Source: Clostridiales bacterium
GTDB taxonomy: Bacteria; Bacillota; Clostridia; Oscillospirales; CAG-272
Direction: 5' to 3'
Assembly: GCA_012511425.1 (NCBI GenBank)
Contig: JAAZGC010000127.1
Coordinates: forward strand, 1-19,618
Length of the DNA stretch: 19,618 nucleotides
Every line of letters begins with the position of its first letter. Within the stretch, counting starts at the first letter, position 1. A program made the translations under genes and the position numbers. Below the pieces are notes generated by a model. That model was not told where the DNA came from. It ran no database searches and saw only the letters and a program-made list of their open reading frames with translations. Of the stretch, positions 15,240-19,618 are shown piece by piece.

Positions 15240-16985
15240 ATGAAAAAAATCATGCTTGGAAACGAAGCGGTAGCAAGAGGGCTTTATGAAGCCGGCTGCC
15301 GACTGGTATCAAGCTATCCCGGTACCCCCAGTACCGAAATAACCGAATATGCCGCAAAATATGATGAGATATACGCCGAATGGGCTCCGAACGAAAAGGT
15401 AGCGCTCGAAACCGCCATCGGTGCATCGGTTGCGGGCGGTCGATCCGCCTGCTGCATGAAGCATGTCGGGCTTAATGTTGCGGCTGATCCATTGTTTATC
15501 GGCTCATATGTCGGTGTCGGCGGAGGAATGCTGATTATAGTGGCTGACGACCCGGGCATGCACAGCTCTCAGAACGAACAGGATTCAAGACATTACGCGG
15601 AAGCTTCAAAACTGCCGATGCTTGAACCGTCAAATTCGAAGGAATGCATTGAATTTGTAAAAGCGGGTTTTGAGTTATCCGAGAAGTTCGACACCCCGGT
15701 AATTATACGTCTCTGCACCAGGATTTCGCATTCGCAGGGGATTGTTGAGTTATCCGAACGAGCCGAGCACGAGCTTGTTGATTACGTAAAAGATCCCACA
15801 AAACGGGTAATGACGCCCGCAAACGCAAAACCGAGACACATTATAGTCGAACAGCGGCTAAATAATCTGTCGGAATTCGCCGATAACTGCGATTTGAATA
15901 CAATCGAGATGAACGGTAACAAACCAGACATCGGAATTATAACCTCGGGAACCAGCTATAATTATGCACGTGAAGTGTTCGGAGACTCTGCTTCTTATCT
16001 AAAGCTCGGCATGGTTTTCCCTCTGCCCGAAAATAAAATCAAGGACTTTGTTTCGAATTGCAGTCGGATTATCGTTATTGAGGAACTTGACGATTATATC
16101 GAAAGTTTCTGCAAGAAAATCGGCATTATTGTTGACGGAAAGAATCTGCTGCCGAAAACTGACGAATTTTCTCAGGATCTGCTCCGCGAGAAACTGCTCG
16201 GAATAAAGTCGGAGAGCGTTTCTGTTGACGATAAGATCCCCGGCCGACCGCCGGTGCTTTGTCCGGGATGTCCGCACAGGGGAGTATTCTATGTTTTCAA
16301 AAAGCTGAAGCTTTATGTTTCGGGAGATATCGGCTGTTACACCCTCGGCGCCGCACCTCCGCTGAGTTCAATAGACACCACGTTTTGTATGGGCGCTTCG
16401 GTTTCTTCAATTCACGGGTTCAACAAAATCCGACCGGAATTGACAGGGAAATCGGTTGCAGTCATCGGCGACTCGACATTCATGCACTCCGGCATCACGG
16501 GACTTGTAAACCTTGTTTACAATAAAGGGCAATCTACGCTGGTAATACTCGACAACCGCATAACCGCCATGACCGGGCACCAGGAAAACCCGTCAACCGG
16601 CAGAACACTGAAAGATGAATCCACTTATGCCGTAATGCCAGAAGATGTCGCTCTCGCCGTAGGGGTAAAAAAAGAGCATATCAGAACAGTTGATCCGCTT
16701 GATATCGCCGAATTTGAGAAGGTTCTTAAAGAAGAACTTGCTTCGGGCGAACCTTCTGTCATAGTCTGCCGCCGTCCCTGCGCTTTGCTGAAAGGAGTTG
16801 AGCGTCTGCCCGCTTATCATGTAGATGCGGATAAATGCAAGAGCTGCCGCGCCTGCATGACAATAGGCTGCCCATGTATTTCGATGACGGACGGCAAGGC
16901 AAAAATCGACGAAACGCTTTGCACCGGCTGCGGGCTCTGCATCAAACTCTGCCGATTTGGAGCTATAAACGGAGGCAATAAGTAA
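15240..16985 (+). CDS. iorA: Indolepyruvate ferredoxin oxidoreductase, alpha subunit
   Basis: Large subunit of the oxygen-sensitive enzyme that converts aryl pyruvates and CoA to aryl-acetyl-CoA and CO2 with reduction of ferredoxin. The 581 residues include the pyrimidine-binding N-domain (SSYPGTPSTEI, about 24-34; EWAPNEKVALE), the CPGCPHRG block (341-348), the TPP motif beginning IGDSTF (409-414) with an LDNR block (437-440), and a C-terminal two-cluster ferredoxin domain with Cys533, 536, 539, 544 and Cys561, 564, 567, 571. The reading frame extends 52 codons further upstream into obg, but TGGAG eight bases before the ATG at 15240 and homology starting at MLGNEAVARG fix this start. It lies 22 bases after obg and overlaps iorB by one base. 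Confidence 0.95.
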   Translation: MKKIMLGNEAVARGLYEAGCRLVSSYPGTPSTEITEYAAKYDEIYAEWAPNEKVALETAIGASVAGGRSACCMKHVGLNVAADPLFIGSYVGVGGGMLIIVADDPGMHSSQNEQDSRHYAEASKLPMLEPSNSKECIEFVKAGFELSEKFDTPVIIRLCTRISHSQGIVELSERAEHELVDYVKDPTKRVMTPANAKPRHIIVEQRLNNLSEFADNCDLNTIEMNGNKPDIGIITSGTSYNYAREVFGDSASYLKLGMVFPLPENKIKDFVSNCSRIIVIEELDDYIESFCKKIGIIVDGKNLLPKTDEFSQDLLREKLLGIKSESVSVDDKIPGRPPVLCPGCPHRGVFYVFKKLKLYVSGDIGCYTLGAAPPLSSIDTTFCMGASVSSIHGFNKIRPELTGKSVAVIGDSTFMHSGITGLVNLVYNKGQSTLVILDNRITAMTGHQENPSTGRTLKDESTYAVMPEDVALAVGVKKEHIRTVDPLDIAEFEKVLKEELASGEPSVIVCRRPCALLKGVERLPAYHVDADKCKSCRACMTIGCPCISMTDGKAKIDETLCTGCGLCIKLCRFGAINGGNK

Positions 16986-17569
16986 TGATGAACGAAACGA
17001 AAAACATAATGATTGTGGGCGTCGGCGGTCAAGGCTCGCTGCTCGCTTCAAGAATAATCGGAAATGCCGTCCTGCTGAAAGGTTACGATGTCAAAGTATC
17101 CGAAGTTCACGGAATGTCTCAGCGCGGCGGTTCAGTCGTTACCTATGTAAGATACGGCGAAAAAGTCTGGTCGCCGGTTATCTGCCGCGGTGAAGCCGAT
17201 ATAATCATAAGCTTTGAGCTGCTTGAGGCGGCAAGATGGCTGCCATATCTGAAAAAAGGCGGCGTCATTGTCGTCAATACACAAAAAATCAACCCTATGC
17301 CCGTAATAACCGGCGCTCTTGAATATCCGGATCAGCTTGTTGAAAAGATAAAAGCAAAGGGGATAAAGATTGTCGCTGCCGACACATTAAAACTTGCAAA
17401 AGAAGCCGGAAACGAAAGAACATCCAATGTGGCGCTTATCGGTCTTATGGGAAGATATCTCGGTTTTGACGTCGAAACGCTGAAGGAATCGGTGAAAATA
17501 TCAGTTCCCGCCAAGTTCCTTGAAGTGAATCTTAAAGCTTTTGAGCTCGGTTATAACTACGAAAAGTAA
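16985..17569 (+). CDS. iorB: Indolepyruvate ferredoxin oxidoreductase, beta subunit
   Basis: Small subunit that completes the IorAB heterodimer. The 194 residues form the 2-oxoacid ferredoxin oxidoreductase gamma-type domain with VGVGGQGSLLASRIIG (12-27), the conserved EVHGMSQRGGSV (40-51) and a C-terminal NVALIGLMGRYLG block. Its start codon shares the last base of the iorA stop codon (TAATG), and GGAGG lies in the final iorA codons; this signals translational coupling and matched amounts of the two subunits. A second ATG follows directly and could also be used. Confidence 0.95.
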   Translation: MMNETKNIMIVGVGGQGSLLASRIIGNAVLLKGYDVKVSEVHGMSQRGGSVVTYVRYGEKVWSPVICRGEADIIISFELLEAARWLPYLKKGGVIVVNTQKINPMPVITGALEYPDQLVEKIKAKGIKIVAADTLKLAKEAGNERTSNVALIGLMGRYLGFDVETLKESVKISVPAKFLEVNLKAFELGYNYEK

Positions 17570-17592
17570 TTTCATTAAAGGAACATATAATT

Positions 17593-18897
17593 ATGGCTTT
17601 TTTCAACAAACACGAAGAAACGATGTCAAGCGATGAAATGGCGTCGCTGCAAACAGAAAGACTGATAAAAACCGTAAGGCGCGCATATGAGAAGGTGATG
17701 CCATACAGAGCGAAAATGGACGCCGCAGGCATAAAACCCGAAGATATTAAAAGTGTAGATGACCTTATAAAACTGCCGTTTACTACAAAACAAGATCTGA
17801 GAGATAATTATCCTTACGGTATGAATGCCGTGCCGATGAGCGATGTTGTGCGCATACACGCATCTTCGGGAACAAGCGGCAAGCAGACCGTTGTAACGTA
17901 TACACAGCGTGACCTTGATGTCTGGGCGGAATGTGTCGCAAGAGTTCTTGTCTGCGCAGGGGCTACAAAGGATGATATAGTTCAGGTTTGCTACGGTTAT
18001 TCGATGTTCACCGGCGGGCTCGGAGCTCATTACGGTGCGGAAAAGCTCGGATGCTCGGTAATACCGGCTTCTACCGGAAATACCGCTCGTCAGATTATGA
18101 TGATGCAGGATTTCGGTACAACTGTTCTTTGCTGCACTCCGTCATATGCCATTTATTTGTATGAATACATGCGGGATAACAATATTTCGCTGGATTCGGT
18201 CAACCTGAAATACGGCATTTTCGGAGCCGAACCCTGGTCCGACAATATGCGCACCCAAATTGAAGGTTTCCTGAAACTTGAAGCAACCGATATTTACGGT
18301 CTTTCCGAAATATGCGGACCCGGAGTTGCTTTCTCATGTCAGACTCGCAAGGATCTTCATGTAAACGAAGACCATTTTATAGTCGAAGTCATCGATCCTG
18401 TTACCGGTTTACGTCAGCCGGACGGTGTGCCCGGTGAGATTTGTTTCACCTGCATCAATAAAGAGGCTATGCCGCTTATCCGCTATAATACCCGTGACAT
18501 ATCGGCTCTTCATCACGGCAAATGTGACTGCGGACGCACACTTGTCAGGATGGACAGAGTAACCGGCCGTTCCGACGATATGCTGATTATAAGAGGAGTC
18601 AACGTATTCCCGTCGCAGATCGAAAGCGTACTCCTAAGCACTGGGAATGTCGATCCGAGATATCTTATCATAGTTGACCGGCAGGGAACACTCGATCAGA
18701 TGGAGATCAAAGTGGAAATAAGCTCCTCGCAGTTTACCGATCAGATCAGAGGTCTTGAGACGCTTGAAAACAATATCAAAAACCAGATTGATTCTGCGCT
18801 TAATATTTCTGCGAAGATAACTCTTGTCGAACCGGGAACCATAGAACGTTCGGTAGGTAAAACAAAACACGTAATTGATAACAGAAGACTTGATTAA
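17593..18897 (+). CDS. paaK: Phenylacetate-CoA ligase (PaaK family)
   Basis: Adenylate-forming ligase that joins phenylacetate or another aryl acetate to CoA using ATP. The 434 residues match PaaK; the ATP loop is SSGTSGK (91-97), with YGLSE (235-239), PLIRYNTRD near 300 and the C-terminal catalytic-lysine block SVGKTKHV (about 422-429). It lies 23 bases after iorB. Pairing with IorAB is known from anaerobes: the ligase activates aryl acids and IorAB carboxylates them reductively to aryl pyruvates for Phe, Tyr and Trp synthesis, or the pair runs the other way in degradation. The sequence cannot tell direction or the exact aryl group. Confidence 0.93.
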   Translation: MAFFNKHEETMSSDEMASLQTERLIKTVRRAYEKVMPYRAKMDAAGIKPEDIKSVDDLIKLPFTTKQDLRDNYPYGMNAVPMSDVVRIHASSGTSGKQTVVTYTQRDLDVWAECVARVLVCAGATKDDIVQVCYGYSMFTGGLGAHYGAEKLGCSVIPASTGNTARQIMMMQDFGTTVLCCTPSYAIYLYEYMRDNNISLDSVNLKYGIFGAEPWSDNMRTQIEGFLKLEATDIYGLSEICGPGVAFSCQTRKDLHVNEDHFIVEVIDPVTGLRQPDGVPGEICFTCINKEAMPLIRYNTRDISALHHGKCDCGRTLVRMDRVTGRSDDMLIIRGVNVFPSQIESVLLSTGNVDPRYLIIVDRQGTLDQMEIKVEISSSQFTDQIRGLETLENNIKNQIDSALNISAKITLVEPGTIERSVGKTKHVIDNRRLD

Positions 18898-18912
18898 AGG
18901 GGGAAGGGAAAT

Positions 18913-19326
18913 ATGCTGACGAAGCAGATTTCGATATTTGTCGAAAACCGTACCGGCAGGCTTGCCGAAATCGCACAGCTTCTCGCCGACAACGACATTA
19001 ATCTCCGCTCACTTTCTGTCGCCGATACAAGCCGTTTTGGCGTTTTAAGGATAATTGTCAACGATCCTTATTCGGTTGAAAAGCTTTTAAAAGAAAAGGG
19101 CTTTGCGGTTTCAATCACTTCGGTAATTTCGGTAAGAATGGACGACCGTCCCGGAGGATTGGCAGAAGTTTTGAAAGTGCTGGCTGACAACAATATAAAC
19201 GTCGAATACATGTATGCATTTCAGGCTTCAAATAATGAAGCCTATGTAATCATGCGGGTCGACAACGACCTTGCGGCGCAGGACATACTTGTTAAAGCCG
19301 GCTATAAAGGCTATTGCAAATTTTAA
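18913..19326 (+). CDS. Tandem ACT-domain protein, likely amino-acid sensor
   Basis: A 137-residue protein made of two ACT domains in tandem (about 4-65 and 72-135). Each has the signature turn after the first strand, NRTGRLAEIAQLLADNDINL and DRPGGLAEVLKVLADNNINV, which are also similar to each other. There is no enzymatic or DNA-binding domain. Such stand-alone proteins often follow paaK and iorAB and are thought to bind amino acids, possibly aromatic ones, as allosteric regulators. It lies 15 bases after paaK with a purine-rich AAGGGGGAAGGG site, and ends the operon. Confidence 0.9.
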   Translation: MLTKQISIFVENRTGRLAEIAQLLADNDINLRSLSVADTSRFGVLRIIVNDPYSVEKLLKEKGFAVSITSVISVRMDDRPGGLAEVLKVLADNNINVEYMYAFQASNNEAYVIMRVDNDLAAQDILVKAGYKGYCKF

Positions 19327-19331
19327 ATAAT

Positions 19332-19356
19332 AAATGCCCGCTACAATCGGGCATTT
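19332..19356 (+). terminator. Hairpin closing the ior-paaK-ACT operon
   Basis: A 9-bp perfect stem AAATGCCCG / CGGGCATTT with a 7-base loop starts six bases after the ACT-protein stop codon. The run after the stem is short (ATTTACAA), so it is an imperfect intrinsic terminator, but its position fits. Confidence 0.66.
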
Positions 19357-19618
19357 ACAAACGAGAATACAGTTCCCGCAAGGTGAATATATCGCAAAAT
19401 ATACAAACGAAGCAGACACAATAAAAGCTCGCCATTTCCAGATGCTGCCTTTATTCTGGGAGATACTGTTTAAGATCATCTTGGTAAGCGCGGCTCTGTT
19501 TATTTTAGATTGGCGAATTGCTTTGATTACCATAGGGCTTTTAACAACGCCGCTATATGTCCCAAAACTGATAGAAAAGCGATTGCAGAAAGCGCAAAAA
19601 GAATATCTGAAAGCGGTT
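19334..19618 (+). pseudogene. ABC exporter membrane domain, 5'-truncated and running off the window
   Basis: An open frame from an ATG at 19334 to the window edge encodes 95 residues. From about residue 15 it reads like the coupling-helix region of type I ABC exporters (GEYIAKYTNEADTIK), followed by two hydrophobic helices (about 41-58 and 62-77, with DWRIALITIG between) and a basic amphipathic stretch IEKRLQKAQKEYLKAV. A complete exporter would have about 100 more residues with two transmembrane helices before this point, and the DNA there is the ACT gene and a terminator. The ATG lies inside the hairpin and has no ribosome binding site. A 5'-deleted remnant is the simplest reading; a frame restart or an unusual short permease cannot be excluded because the 3' end is not visible. 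Confidence 0.55.

Overview
The window looks like a chromosomal segment of a Gram-positive anaerobe of the class Clostridia, probably a gut or rumen Oscillospiraceae/Ruminococcaceae-type organism. The grounds are strong AGGAGG-type ribosome binding sites, TTGACA/TATAAT promoters, a DeoR-regulated sugar locus, an oxygen-sensitive indolepyruvate:ferredoxin oxidoreductase, nrdR and Clostridia-like gene neighbourhoods. This placement is an inference; there is no rRNA or other decisive marker here.

Layout. (1) 1-318: the 3' end of an IS30-family transposase, a long hairpin and a probable IS terminal inverted repeat, ending about 55 bases from the ftsH stop codon. (2) 319-3935, minus strand: ftsH (membrane AAA+ protease) and glpK (glycerol kinase), each apparently its own unit; glpK has a clear terminator. 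(3) 3986-6415, plus strand: a doubly membrane-anchored alpha/beta hydrolase, a TIM-barrel sugar phosphate isomerase/epimerase behind a near-perfect promoter, and nrdR. A strong hairpin at 6420-6453 separates nrdR from the convergent operon. (4) 10837 down to 6461, minus strand: a three-gene operon of a SorE-like L-sorbose-1-phosphate reductase, a class II aldolase fused to a SrlD-like short-chain dehydrogenase, and a PHP-domain protein. A DeoR-family regulator (11066-11833) diverges from it. The region between them holds promoters on both strands and a perfect 9-bp inverted repeat built around the regulator's own TATAAT box. (5) 11939-19326, plus strand: ligA, obg, iorA, iorB, paaK and a tandem-ACT protein with gaps from -1 to 23 bases and no terminator seen inside, so this may be one transcript. 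A hairpin closes it. (6) 19334-19618: an ABC-exporter membrane domain lacking its expected first two transmembrane helices and running off the window.

How the genes work together. The sorE-like and srlD-like activities would form a path L-sorbose-1-phosphate -> D-glucitol-6-phosphate -> D-fructose-6-phosphate, with the fused aldolase and the PHP protein as unexplained extra activities. IorAB and PaaK are a known pair that interconvert aryl acetates, aryl-CoA and aryl pyruvates, either to break down or to build aromatic amino acids; the ACT protein is a likely amino-acid sensor. LigA, Obg, FtsH and NrdR are housekeeping.

The best candidates for something new are the aldolase-SrlD fusion with its PHP partner, the operator architecture at 10918-11025, and the joining of ligA-obg to an aromatic-acid operon. 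I see no CRISPR array, tRNA, rRNA or riboswitch that I could defend.
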